From positions 4,496,115 to 4,560,114 of the forward strand of contig CM065316.1 in assembly GCA_033032175.1 (NCBI GenBank): 64,000 nucleotides of DNA, read 5' to 3'. This DNA comes from Saturnia japonica (taxonomy: Eukaryota; Arthropoda; Insecta; Lepidoptera; Saturniidae). Below are positions 11,141 through 22,609 of the stretch, in pieces. Position 1 is the stretch's first letter, and every line of letters begins with the position of its first letter. The notes below the pieces were generated by a model that was not told the origin of the DNA, did no database searches, and saw nothing but the letters and a program-made list of their open reading frames with translations. The translations under genes and the position numbers were made by a program.

Positions 11141-12024
11141 AATTTTAAACAAAGTTTAATAAGCGTGATTTAGGGCGACTTGCACTACAAAAGTTAAATT
11201 CAGTTTATTTGTGTTAAAATTTATGCAACTGTCAATCTTAAATGTGGTTAAAAGGAATAAGGTTTTGATTCTAGCTGCCCTTAGAGTTTATCGCTTTAGT
11301 ATTTATGGTTCATAACTTCATAGTTACAAAAAGTGCGCTAAGCTTGCGACGCGCATTTTTTATATGTGCGGTGTGCTGGGCAACCGTTTCGATGTGAGTG
11401 ATTTTTTTTTGCTTGCGCGTAATTTTGTATCCGTGTTATCTTCTACGGTATTCATTTAAATGATATAATGTATAGGACAATTTTAATCTATATTAAATGC
11501 CAACGTTAACTATCATTTTTTTGTTTAGCCAGCGTAAGCCATGTAAACGTCCGAAAATAATATCTTTGACGACTTCATTACAAAATGTTGCATTTTCTCT
11601 ACTATACGAAAACTTAATTACAATGTATTGTACATGCAAACATTCCTTAAAAAAATCTCTAAATAATAATGGAAACCATATAAAAATCTGTTGCGTGGTT
11701 TAGAAGAAGAAAGCAGACATACAGACAGACGCGGATAGCGATTTTATGCTATGTATTGATAACTAACTATTCCATACCACCGTTTTGTATACACAATAGA
11801 TACATCTTGAAGAGAGCTGTATAAATATAAATGACGTCAAAATTGCAGCGCGTCCCCCTCCCTGCCTCTCTGCGATGCATGACAGCCCTGTCCTCACTCT
11901 ATGTAACGAATTAATTGATCCTTTAACTATCGAATGGTGTAATAAATTTTTTGATGTGGATAGTTATGTAGTGGTGTAGATATGGTTGCAAGGCCAATCC
12001 GTATCCCCCGATGATTTTGACCAC
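11141..12024. other. Unassigned sequence
   Basis: No gene recognised. Short chance ORFs only; a slightly more GC-rich block lies at 11840-11900 without coding sense. Confidence 0.5.
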
Positions 12025-12266
12025 TTTTTTTTTGATCTGAACTTACTTCTAGCCTGAGGGGTCCTAACTAAAAACAGAGCCGCTAACAGCTTTTACAGCT
12101 TTACTGGACTTGGGGGCGAGCGTTTAAGGCACTCAGCCGCGAAAGCATGGGCAACAAGCGCGCAATGGTGTCAAAGTGGTCGGACCTCGGCTTGGGCTGT
12201 TGCCGCGATTGCTAAGAAGTTGCGATCTGACTAATTTCCTGTCCGTAAAATTCGAGCTAAGCTAAA
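12025..12266 (-). mobile_element. Retroposon family, 5'-truncated copy
   Basis: Nine T, then GATCTGA, the tail module (AGCCTGAGGGGTCCTAA, TTTTACAGCTTTACTGGACTT) and the next segment (GGCACTCAGCCGCGAAAGC, GACCTCGGCTTGGGCTG), breaking off after 'gagctaagctaa'. No clear TSD, so this copy is probably older. Confidence 0.65.
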
Positions 12267-14727
12267 TCACGTTTTTTAAATGTCTCCCACTAAGGAAAAT
12301 TAAAGACATATTTACGTCAAAAAATCATATCTGGCGGTTATCACACGGGAGTGCTAAATCTTATTTATGAAAGTTCAACGAAAGGTCATCAATCAACTGA
12401 GTAGTCCCAATTTATCAATGTTATCGTATCACAGCTACTCCAGTAACTAATAACACTCGTCCTCTAAATTTGATCCTCTTATGTATTCGTTACTTTTATA
12501 AATAAATTTTTTTTTTTTATTGTAAATGGAACTATTATGGTGGAAATATTCATTGATGTTAAATTTAAACTTAAAACAAATTACTGCGCATAAATTAACT
12601 TTTAGCTATGCGTTATCCAGAGAATGCTGTATGTACGGTTAGATATGTTACAGAAGCGAGGCACTGTATAACTAGAGTGACCACACATTCCATTTCGAAT
12701 AAGACTAGCTCAATGTCCCGAACAAAATATTATCTTGTTCATGATATACATCATATATCGTCGCCCAATAATGTGAAAACGTCCAGAAGACTAAATTGTT
12801 ATCGCTCAAGTTGCGTTCCGAACACATGACCTTGAATAAATACATAATTTATTGAAATTAATTTGATGAAAAAAGTACTTCGCCTAATTGTAAACAATGC
12901 GATAAAGTTTAAGATATGCGTTACGTGTTGATGGAATGTGTCTGTAACGTCTGTAAAGTCTGGCCAAGCTGAAAAGCCAAAAGGAAGGGTTATCTTTTTA
13001 GCTTTTTCACATGTAGTAAAAGAATTTTAGCAGTCAATGTATTTTTGTCTTTACGTATGTTCTACCGTAGCACCTAAACTATTTATCCGATTTGGATGAA
13101 TGAGGTTGCCAATCGATTCCTTATTATGGCCCGGATGTCATAGGATACATGAACAAAATCGATATGTCGGATATGAAAGAGAGAAAAAAATTGAGCTCAT
13201 AAACATTATAGAACAATGTTGCATTTTCTTTTTGTTTAATTGAATTTTATTTCAAGATAACCACTCATTTATTTGTATTACACTTGTTGTTACATTTGCT
13301 TGCACTTGCTTGTGAAAATACAAACCACTGCGTAATCGTCCCATTCTGGCGCAAATAAAAATGGTCACATTACATATATCGTGTATATTTGTGATACTTT
13401 ATTTGTGAATACCATTACAGAGTTAGCTCTCGTAGCGTCTAGGGAAAAATAGAGTAGAAAATTTTCTGTACGACGCGTAAGACGTTTGAAATAAGCTGCA
13501 GAAATATTTTGGAATGCAAATTCGAAGTCTATATTTATGTATTCCATTTCTTGAATTTGCTCTGATTCATACTAATGAATAGTGAAATTAATAGAGCCTT
13601 GGATAGTGTCTCAATAATCTTAATACAGATGTCGCTAATAGTTGGTATTTGAAAAAAAGCTAGTATCCTGAAGCAGATAGCAAATACCAGGGTCTTAGTT
13701 CCGTCTTTCGCCCCATGGATGACTTTTTTTAGCTTTTGTTGGATCACCTGGGCATTGGTCGATATTGAAAGTTGGTATTATTACGTTCCAGCATAATGTT
13801 TTTGTACATTTACTAGCCCTGCTTGGAATAACAAAATGTAGTATTCTTTTCTAGGGTTTTATTGATTCCTTAATTGTAAATCTTGTACTCATAGAAAGAA
13901 AAATAACACTGTTTTTTTTTTTTTTGTTTAAGTAAAAGAGGCGGGTCAGTGATTATTATCTAAACCAAACTGCTCTTGCGTTGTAAAGTACAATGAAGTG
14001 ATCTCTGTAAATGACTTAAGACTAAATACGATTAAACATCGTTGAATAAGTGCGGATATATGATGCGAGACTGGTATATTTTTGAAGTTTCTTCAGATAA
14101 ATTTCTTATGAGTATAACACAAAAATATATTTTTTACTCATTCTTTGTTTAATTTCATAATTTTGGTGCCATAAGAATACTTTTGTTTGTCTATCAAATA
14201 AACCATTATTAATATTTCAAACAGAAAAATCGTAATATTTTTTTTCGAGAAATAAATTTTTTTTTTGGACCTATAGTAATTAGGTTACCTAATACCAGAC
14301 CAAAAATTCGTGTAAGGATCAATCAACTATTTTGGCCAAACATTGCTGTCCCTGACATAGTACTATAAATATGTACTAATTAATAGCCACACATAAAACT
14401 AAGAGCACTTATTGTATTTAAGGCATAAACACTTTTTGTTTTTATAAAATTTCATGGTAACTCAGGATACGAAATATCCGTTCCATACAAGATATACCTT
14501 TCCGAAGACCTTTCCAATTTAACTGAACATTAAATGGTCACTTACTGTTAATTTTTACTATTGAACAAGACAACATGATAACAGCTTATCGTGTGTAATA
14601 CAGAATAGTGATAAGGCAAAACACTTTAAAAAAAAACCGTTTACTGAGTTTACCTTTAGGGATATTGCCAGAAAACACCTAGTTAGGTTTTACGCTTTAA
14701 GTAGTTATCAATCTGTTTACCGTCACT
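12267..14727. other. Unassigned AT-rich sequence
   Basis: No recognised gene or element on either strand over 2.4 kb. Poly-T tracts at about 12507 and 13912. Frames at 12608-12829 and 13365-13747 show no known motif. Confidence 0.5.
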
Positions 14728-14736
14728 CACAAGAGC

Positions 14737-14847
14737 TTTTTTTCTATCTCTCGGACTACTGTTAGCCTTAGGGGCCCTAAAACTAGAGTCGCTGACGGCT
14801 TTTACAGATTCACCGGGGCTTTGGGGGCGACTCAGCCGCAAAAATTC
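14737..14847 (-). mobile_element. Retroposon family, truncated copy with TSD
   Basis: Exact 9-bp TSD CACAAGAGC at 14728-14736 and 14848-14856 bounds a 111-bp insert: T-run, tail module (TTAGCCTTAGGGGCCCTAAA), and a short piece of the next segment. Orientation minus (A-tail on the left). Confidence 0.85.
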
Positions 14848-15275
14848 CACAAGAGCGCGGCGCGACGGTCTTTTATAAAATTTTTGATCAGAATAAACGA
14901 TATGTAAAATTTATATCTTCCAAAAAATACCCCGAAAATATTGGTATATCAGTTGATTGAACCATAAACAAATATACTATCCCCCTGCAACTTCTTCCGC
15001 AAAATTGATTTCGCATTCAAAGATATTGTAGCTTCGAATCAGTATAAGAATTTTCAAAATCGGATCAATGAATTCAGAGATTACCTTCTACAAATATATT
15101 CACAAAACTTTACGAGAAACGTAGTTTGAATTAATAGAAAGCTTAAGGAGATCTTTTTAAAGTGTTTTATATTATATTCTTTGCTTTACTTTTCTCTTTG
15201 CTAGGTGGTTGAACATGACAATTATTGTGTCCGAATGGATCATAGTAAACAATACACCAGATGATTCCAGACCAT

Positions 15276-15355
15276 TTTTTTTTTAGATCTGACTACTCTG
15301 TTAGCCTTAGGGGCCCTAAAGCCGCTGCGGCTTTAACAGCGTCACCGGACTTGAA
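15276..15355 (-). mobile_element. Retroposon tail insertion with 12-bp TSD
   Basis: Exact TSD ATTCCAGACCAT at 15264-15275 and 15356-15367 bounds 80 bp: nine T, AGATCTGACTAC, TTAGCCTTAGGGGCCCTAAA, ending GTCACCGGACTTGAA. Almost pure tail module, so a severe 5' truncation. Confidence 0.9.
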
Positions 15356-15367
15356 ATTCCAGACCAT

Positions 15368-16554
15368 CAGTTCATGTTTATCAAGTAATCAAGCGAAGTG
15401 ATAGGTATCTGTACCTCATAGGATCACGACCACTATTTGTTTCGTTTTGGGATCATTCAGAGTATATCCGGCTATTGGAGACTTGCTGAAGGGAATAACA
15501 GTAACAAACAGCTTTGAATTATCGATATCTTGGTAAACGCCGTTGTTTTTGGACCGTACTTTGCTTACCAATAAGAAACAACTCTTTACGATAGATTTTC
15601 AACTTATCCGAAAAAATATGTGTGAAATATATTTATGCGAATATTATCGTAATAATTTTCAAACACGATACAATCCCAGCATCGTATAAATCAATAGAAT
15701 CTAAACATTTGCGAATACAGATATCGTTTTCGTGCCAAACGCCCGAACACAAATTACATATTTTGTTTGAGTCAACATTATTTTGTAATGTTGCCACAGA
15801 GATGACTGCGACTACTGTCTGATAATCCATGGCAACGATTAAGTAATTATATTATCGTACACTAGCCTGTTCCTGTGACTTCATATGCTTTGTGTAAAGT
15901 AAGTCTTATGGTTATTTATTTTATTTCTTTATATATAGGTTTTTTGAAGTTATCCTTCTTTTGCTGTGTTTAGTAGGGGATACAAATTTAGATCCGTTCG
16001 TGCATCATGTGATAGAAGTGCAACAAAAAAAAGTATTATATCTTCAAAAAATGCGACACTTTTGCTTTCAAGTGAACAAAATGCTACAAATACTTAATGT
16101 AGAAAGATTTAAAGCAGTAATGTATTTACAATTACAAATTACTTAGAAAGTTCTATCTCGTGATAAATTAACGTTAAAATATCAATAATTATCGTCCAAG
16201 TGTACATAATATCCGATGAATATCGAGGATCCAGCCGCAAAGAGAACATTAGCTACCCAAACATCTGTTAACCGACCGCACTGAAGCCTTCTACACGAAT
16301 TCCCTTTAAGCGAAACTCGTTTGGAAAAGTGCTTTTTCATGAACAACTTTCGAAATTATCCTCTATTGTATTAACTTGTTTCTGGATTTATCGAAATGAA
16401 TTAAATTATGAATTAAAATGTTCTCTGTGTTATATCTTTGTCGACCGTGAAACTATGGAACAATCTCCCGGCCAATGTGTGTGCCCTTCTTAAGACATCG
16501 GGTTCTTCAAGCGAACTGTGAAGAGATATTTCAGATACGATATCTCAGTGGTCG
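15368..16554. other. Unassigned sequence
   Basis: No recognised gene. Opposed ORFs at 15622-15830 have no known motif. Confidence 0.5.
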
Positions 16555-16561
16555 CCGTTAT

Positions 16562-16564
<3 letters not shown>

Positions 16565-16621
<57 letters not shown>

Positions 16622-16688
16622 CTGACTACACTGTTAGCCTTAGGGGCCCTAAAGCCGCTGCGGCTTTTACAGCTTCACCGGACTTGGA
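16565..16688 (-). mobile_element. Retroposon tail insertion with 55-bp poly-T
   Basis: An unbroken run of 55 T (16563-16617) is the reverse of a poly-A tail; next come GAACTGACTACACTG and the tail module ending CACCGGACTTGGA. TSD CCGTTATGTT at 16555-16564 and 16689-16698. The long pure tail suggests a recent insertion, because such tails shorten and mutate quickly (or an assembly artefact). Confidence 0.85.
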
Positions 16689-16699
16689 CCGTTATGTTA

Positions 16700-17810
16700 G
16701 AATTGCACTGTGCTTTTTATACCCTGATGAAAGTACCGTGAATTTGCCGATCTACTAGAAAAAAAAAAAATATTATGCAGTAATGAGGACTGCCGACAGA
16801 AGTGACAACTTAAAATTATAAACGTTTTTCCCAATTTTCAAATTATAGAATTAATAATAATAATAGAAGTACCTAACTATTATTAATAGAATTAAGAAAA
16901 TACTCAAAATACAAATATAATTTGAAATAAGAAGTACAACTCTGTAAAATATGATTGTGTAACTTATGAAAATATTTTTTGATAATTTGTTAACACGTCA
17001 CGTGACCATGTAAATGACAACTTACATGAATTTACTCTCTATCCAAACCTTCCTATAAGAAGTTTTTACTTCAAAAAACAAAACTGACGTTTTTGATTGC
17101 TCAATTTTATTTGTGAAGAAAAGTCAGGTAAACCGACGAGCGTGCGTGAAAAAATTTATGAATGTTGACGAAGCGAAAGATGTATGTATGCCAGGGTCGT
17201 AGCAATTGGAATGACGTGGTCTCTGCCTACCCCGTTGGAAGAGAGACGTGATGTATGTATGTAATTTTATTTCTATAAATTATCGCATATAATAATAAAA
17301 TATATATTTATAGAACACCAAAGCCGTTTTATACAGAGTGTAACATTTAAATGGGTCAGTGAGGGGAACTATGAGAAACTATAAGGGACAAAGAAATATG
17401 TTCTAAAGAGCCATTGCATCGATTTTAAAGATAAGAAAATCTGCGTTCCTAGATTTTCAAAATAAACTTATACACGTGTCGGGAATCGAACCTAATTATT
17501 TAAAAAAAATGTCAGTTTATTACGACAATTGATAGTGTAGGGCGTAAGAAATAAATGTTGCTAGGAAACCCTGTGTCTAAAGTTAAAAGAAAATGCTGAA
17601 TTTAATTATTTTGTTTTGAAATGTTCACATAAAAAAAAATTTTAGACACAGCAACGCGTGGTTGGGTTTGCTGGTACGGTACTATTATAGATCTATAACT
17701 ATTTCAAAAGGAACTTTTTACTTTAAAATGTAAATCTTATTGTTGGTATTGGTAATATTATATGCTGTGAAAACTAAAGAAAATGTGTTTACCTTATAAT
17801 CTAAATTAAC
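16700..17810. other. Unassigned sequence with a short dispersed repeat
   Basis: Mostly unrecognised. At about 17160-17270 'gggtcgtagcaattgg', 'tggtctctgcctaccccgtt' and a (tgta)n tail are a common lepidopteran dispersed repeat end, known to me from memory only. Confidence 0.45.
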
Positions 17811-18061
17811 AGATCACTAAATACATATACACATGTTTCTTCCTTCCTCTCAGGAGGCAGAAAAAAGTATAATTAATTGCTACTACGGCAACAGCCCAAG
17901 TCAAGGTTCGGGTACTTTGGCACCCTTGCGCATGTTACCCACGTCTTCGCAACTAAGTGCCTTAAACGCTCGGCCCTAAGCCGCGGTGAAGCTGTAAAAG
18001 CCGTCTGAGGCTTCAGGGCTCCTATGGCGAACAATATAATCAGATAGAAAAAAGAAAAAAA
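17811..18061 (+). mobile_element. Retroposon family, 5'-truncated copy
   Basis: Starts AGATCACTAAATACATATAC like the copy at 6382, runs through CCCAAGTCAAGGTTCGGG and the tail GTGAAGCTGTAAAAGCCG to an A-rich end (GAAAAAAGAAAAAAA). The motif TCTAAATTA on the left recurs about 20 bases beyond the tail, so a TSD is uncertain. Confidence 0.65.
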
Positions 18062-19414
18062 CCTAGGTATGGCCTAATTCTAAATTAGGGTTCTGTGAAA
18101 ATTGTAAACGTGCATACATTTTTAATAAGGTTCCATGACAATACTTGAACATGAAAAAAAAACTTATAACGTAGTGCGTTCTATTTCAAAACATTATAAT
18201 TATGTGGAAATACGTCGCAAATGATAATACTTGAACATAAGAATCACTTGATAGTTCATTTTATTTCAAAACGTATAATTAAGTGGAAATACGTAAAAAA
18301 AATCGTCTCCATTTTGCTTTTAGGGTACAAGTGGATGCTTCAACGATTTAAGTGGACTGGACGACTGCCAAATCAGCGAACCGCTTTAAAGTGTATGTAG
18401 GTTAGGTTGCCAGGTATGAAAATATCTGAAGTTTCAGAGATTTTGCTTGTATTTTTTATGAAAGATGTTATATAAATTTGTAACTGACTTGTACACACAA
18501 TGATCGAATATTAACATTAAAAGTAAATTCTGATTTTTCATGAACTATAAATAATTTTATTTAGTTTACAAAGTAATAGGAATCTATCGTCAAAGTGACT
18601 ATTTTTTGATTTTTCACGTTTGGATCAGCGAGCAGTCAGTACAAGTAGTAGTATCTAGCTGCTCAGAGGCGTACAAACATGACTTGAATGCTTGAACAAG
18701 GCGTGAATGATGGTCACCGTTGTTTTTAGATTGTTTTGAGTTTACCATTAGGTACGGTACTGTTACTTGCTACAATAAAAACAATATTGGTGAGGCTTAC
18801 TAACAGACAACACAGCTTTAAAAGCATTCAATTTTGTACCGGAAGTAACGTACGTAAGTATAAGAATGGAATTTCGAAATCCCATAGGGAATACTAAGGA
18901 AGTTAAAATTTCTAATATTATGTTGCCGATTGGATATCCCACACTTTTCCAATAAATACATTTGTGATCATCATAATCAAATGCGTTGTTTTAACCATGA
19001 GAAACATATTGACCAGAAGTTTAGAAGGCTTTTGCTATAATGCGTGTGGGTCGTTAATACAATAACAACGTTCTTAGGTCGCAGTCATTTTAGCAGGTCT
19101 TCTGTCATACAACAAAAGTTATTTTATGAAAGATTATAATAATTTTTCCCACGGCTTGCAACACTGCCTTAAGGAGACACAATCAGTTTTGTGCTATTAT
19201 AAGTGATCTTATTTCGTATTGTTATACCCGTGGGTACTTAAATTCCATTACAGTTTATGTAAATAATTTATTCGTAGGTATTCAGTAATACAAACTACTA
19301 CTCTGACACTATTCAGATGTTCGTTAAACTGTGGTCGTACTTACAGACTCGGTTGTTGCACTACTCTGTGGTTCTCTTGCAGATTTCTACCTTTCATCGC
19401 TAGTTGTTTTCACT
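18062..19414. other. Unassigned sequence
   Basis: No recognised gene or repeat boundary. Two similar ~100-bp stretches around 18120 and 18215 ('acaatacttgaacatgaa' / 'gataatacttgaacataag', each followed by 'tatttcaaaac') form a diverged direct repeat. Confidence 0.45.
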
Positions 19415-19560
19415 TGGTTGTCCAAAACAGAACTGTCCGTTGGAGCATGGCACGCATTTTTTTAAATAAGATTCTGCATGACGCTTGGTCTCAGCCACAC
19501 CTGATAGTAAATAAAGACGAGGCCGGGGATAGTATGGGATCGCTCAATAAAAACTGATTT
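19415..19560 (+). repeat. SINE/LINE 3' fragment
   Basis: 'cacctgatagtaaataaaga' followed by 'gaggccggggatagt' resembles the lepidopteran repeat end 'cacctgatggtaag...'; a related end occurs at 25060-25110. Confidence 0.35.
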
Positions 19561-19579
19561 ACTCTAGCACTATGCTATA

Positions 19580-19860
19580 CATACATACATACCATCAGGC
19601 TTGTATCCCCGAAGGGTCAGGCAGAGGTGTACTATCGTACATCCACAATTTGCAGAGTATGTTTTTTTGGTCCCATGTAATAGGGGGCGAGCATATTGCC
19701 ATTAATCGGGCACAAGGCCAAACTCCGAGCTGCTACTGGGATTTTTCATAGAAAAACCCAACCAACCAACCAACCCAACACTTTGCTAGATTTGGGAATC
19801 GAACCCAGAACCTCGATCATAGCAGTCGCGCTTACGACCACTAGGCTAATGAAGTAATGA
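19580..19860 (-). mobile_element. tRNA-derived SINE
   Basis: Sister of the SINE at 9540-9835. Minus strand: AGCCTAGTGGTCGTAAGCGC (A box region), then GGTTCTGGGTTCGATTCCC, a good box B, 44 bp downstream. A (CCAA)n expansion at about 19758 is specific to this copy. Confidence 0.85.
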
Positions 19861-20029
19861 GGCTATATGTATCAGGAAAACTGGATAGAACTGAACTGAT
19901 ACTTAATACCTAGGTATTCTTTGTTTATAATAAACCAGCAACTTCACTCGCGTCATAGTTATGTCCTTAATTTACTTTTTTTAATGCCACCGAAATAAAT
20001 AATAGACGATCATCGATGTTCGTCAAAAA

Positions 20030-20190
20030 CGTAAGGGCTTGTGTAGAGGTCTACACAAGCCGCCCTTAAGGTGGCGGACGCGGATCAGCCCGCACCAACA
20101 CACTATGTAAATAGTGTCGTCTGTAAAAGCGCAGACAAGTCCATAGCCTTGGTGTGCGGTGCGTCACTGTCCGAGCTCGTCGGCCGTTCG
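20030..20190. repeat. GC-rich repeat with 26-bp palindrome
   Basis: GGCTTGTGTAGA, two bases, TCTACACAAGCC (20036-20061) is a perfect 12-bp stem. It is followed by a GC-rich block ('ggtggcggacgcggatcag', 'ccaacacac ... ttggtgtgcgg') that can also fold back. Not recognised as a named family. Confidence 0.6.
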
Positions 20191-20803
20191 TGACTATACT
20201 TATATAATACGAAACACCTCTATTTAACTTTAAATACCAATTTTCATAGATCTGTTTTCAACAATGAAGGCTCTTCATACAAACTTTCTCCCCATTGTTC
20301 ACCATTTTAGGGGCTAAATTTCCAAAAATCTTTCCGTAGTGTAAATGCAAACCGTATGCAAAGTTTCACGTTCTTTAAACCCAGTAGTTTAGACTGAGTC
20401 AATTATTCTTTTCAAAATTATGATATTATTTCTACATCATAATATACTTTAAGGAGTTGCGTTACACGTATATTGTTCTGGATAATATAAAAACACTGAC
20501 GTAGGTACTCAATGGAAATGTTTATGATAGATCCATAAATAACATATAAACACTTATTTTAATATTTTGAGGTCGCTACTAAAGAAATTAATTATTTCCA
20601 AAACTCCGTATCACGATAATATTATACCTTTATTTTTATCATAATACGTCTTAAGAAGTATATTTATATAACGAAACAATAACAATGAGACAGTTATAAA
20701 AGTACGACGTCATGAAGCTTGACGTCATCTTTATTAATCGTTCGGTTGATCAATGTTAGAATGTGGACGGTCCGACGATTCTAGAGATAATTTTCTCGCG
20801 GCT

Positions 20804-20879
20804 TTTTTTAAACTGACTATACTGTTAGCCTTAGGGGCTCTGGAGCCTCTGACGGCTTTTACAGCTTCCCCGGACTTGA
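20804..20879 (-). mobile_element. Retroposon tail insertion with 11-bp TSD
   Basis: TSD TTCTCGCGGCT at 20793-20803 and 20880-20890 bounds 76 bp of tail module (AACTGACTATACTGTTAGCC...CCCCGGACTTGA). The 60-codon ORF over it is chance. Confidence 0.9.
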
Positions 20880-20890
20880 TTCTCGCGGCT

Positions 20891-21607
20891 ACTATCGCCG
20901 TGTTTATATGTGTCACCGATAGAACTTGAGGGTATCCAAATAAAACCGAACACCGTACAAAACATATTTGAAAAATGAAATCCGTTGGTGGTATGTTATT
21001 TTTAGATCGTACATCAATTCAAATCGATATCTGGGCGAGTAAAAACACCTACTTATTTATGTAAGCTTAAATAACAATGTAATGTAAGTAAAAATTAAAA
21101 AATCTCAATACTTACACATTTTCATCCAAATTATTAGAGCCATTTCCCCAAAAAACAATTACAAAAATGTACGAGTATATTAAAATAATTTCACGCTTAA
21201 TAGTACCTACTTAAAATTGCGAAATTTATTGTGCTAGAGACTACATCCAATTTTGTAACCCGTACAATATAATTTACAAACTGTTTCTACTAAGAAAAAG
21301 AAACAATAGTCTGGAAACTCGTAAAGTTAGTAAAAAAAACTATGCAAAATACTTTTAGAATTGCGAGACCCGAGGTAGCGATTCATCTGTCGTCCCCAAA
21401 ACGAAAATCTCGACAAACCTAATCATTTCAAACCTCGCAGTGGAGACGCCCGAATTTCATTAACATAGCAAAGCTGTTATACCAATTTAAACTGTAACAA
21501 GATTATCGCTATTGTATCTTTTAAAAACTAATCATCCTTGAACAAGATTGTTAAGATTTTACGGTTCTTATCTCACAATCCGGTATTGTCATTTAATAGA
21601 AAATACG
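20891..21607. other. Unassigned AT-rich sequence
   Basis: No recognised gene or element. Confidence 0.5.
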
Positions 21608-21615
21608 GTCGGCAC

Positions 21616-22202
21616 TAGAGATGTGAACCGGTTCGAGAAAAACCTTAAAAAGTTTTTTTAATAAGTACAGGTTTTTCAGCAAAAAACCGTTTTCAAATTA
21701 ACTTGTGTAGTTAATAACTGAAGAAACCAAATAATCCCACCAACAAAACCAAGAACACTTTATAATCTCTGTATTAAAATATAATGATATACAATATTAT
21801 ATAATTGGTGAACTAGGTATCTACTATGATTGTTTTTTTTTTGTACATTATTTGTATTATTATTCTTTGTGTTAATGTAATGTTATTGTTGGAATCCTTT
21901 ACCCAAGTAAAATAGGGTAAGAATTCTCACAAACAATCTCGTCCCATGGAATCGCTTCAAGCTACCGATCTGTATTGAACAAATCACTCAGCACCTAATC
22001 CCCCCATAAAGAAAATCGTACTTAAATATTTATTGGTACTGGCAACTTCTGTGCCTTCAGAGTGCTTGTTCTCGAGAGCAGGACATGAGCACTCATTCAA
22101 AAGGACTTCTAGATGATGCTGCCAATGAAATATGTTTTATTCACTAAAATGATGACCTGATTAAAAACCGGTTTTGTTAGTTGTAACCGGTTGACATCAC
22201 TA
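21616..22202 (+). mobile_element. hAT transposon, internally deleted
   Basis: Terminal inverted repeats TAGAGATGTGAACCGGTT (left) and TAGTGATGTCAACCGGTT (right, read inwards), 16 of 18 identical, bound 587 bp. Flanking octamers GTCGGCAC and GTTGGCAG agree at six of eight, which fits the 8-bp TSD of hAT elements with decay. Near 22031-22125 the plus strand encodes KYLLVLATSVPSECLFSRAG, the C-terminal dimerisation motif of hAT transposases, followed by a stop. The zinc finger and the catalytic core are absent, so this copy could move only with help from a related transposase. Confidence 0.75.
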
Positions 22203-22369
22203 GTTGGCAGGTATGAATATATATGCCTAGGCTATAGTTCATAAAAACCTATTCCTCTGTTCGATTGAACAAATATTATGAAACCATACAATCTAACACT
22301 CCATGTTTCGTTTTAATATTTTCCATAGATGAGTTATTATAAGAACTAGCAGGCTTCTCAAATTATTAA

Positions 22370-22605
22370 AAACGCCTAGTTATACCGCAGATAACAGACA
22401 TGCAGGAAATCAAAGAAAATCATATAGGTTATGCGTAGCCAAAGCCATTCTCTCATTAACTCTTAAGAAAGTCTGGAAGTACTGTGAAGAGAATGGAGAA
22501 GGAAGGCAATTTTTACGGAAGCTCAAGAAAAAGATTTGGCGAAATGGATAAAAAAGTTCTCAAATATAGGAATTCCCTTAACCCAAAACAAAATAATAGT
22601 CATGC
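22370..22605 (+). pseudogene. pogo/Tigger-like transposase DNA-binding fragment
   Basis: Around 22517-22600 one frame reads FTEAQEKDLAKWIKKFSNIG, then IPLTQNK, the pattern of the CENP-B-type helix-turn-helix in pogo-family transposases. Just upstream a shifted frame has AKAILSLTLKKVWKYC, equivalent to the first helix-turn-helix. The frames are broken and no catalytic domain follows, so only an N-terminal relic remains. Confidence 0.45.
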
Positions 22606-22609
22606 TATG

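Noticed and set aside
16475..16741. 88-codon plus-strand ORF with a long phenylalanine run
   Set aside because: The Phe run is the 55-T tail of a retroposon insertion; no protein is implied.
19780..19850. Possible tRNA gene (A and B boxes on the minus strand)
   Set aside because: The boxes sit at the head of a ~280-bp dispersed repeat with no complete cloverleaf; it is a SINE.
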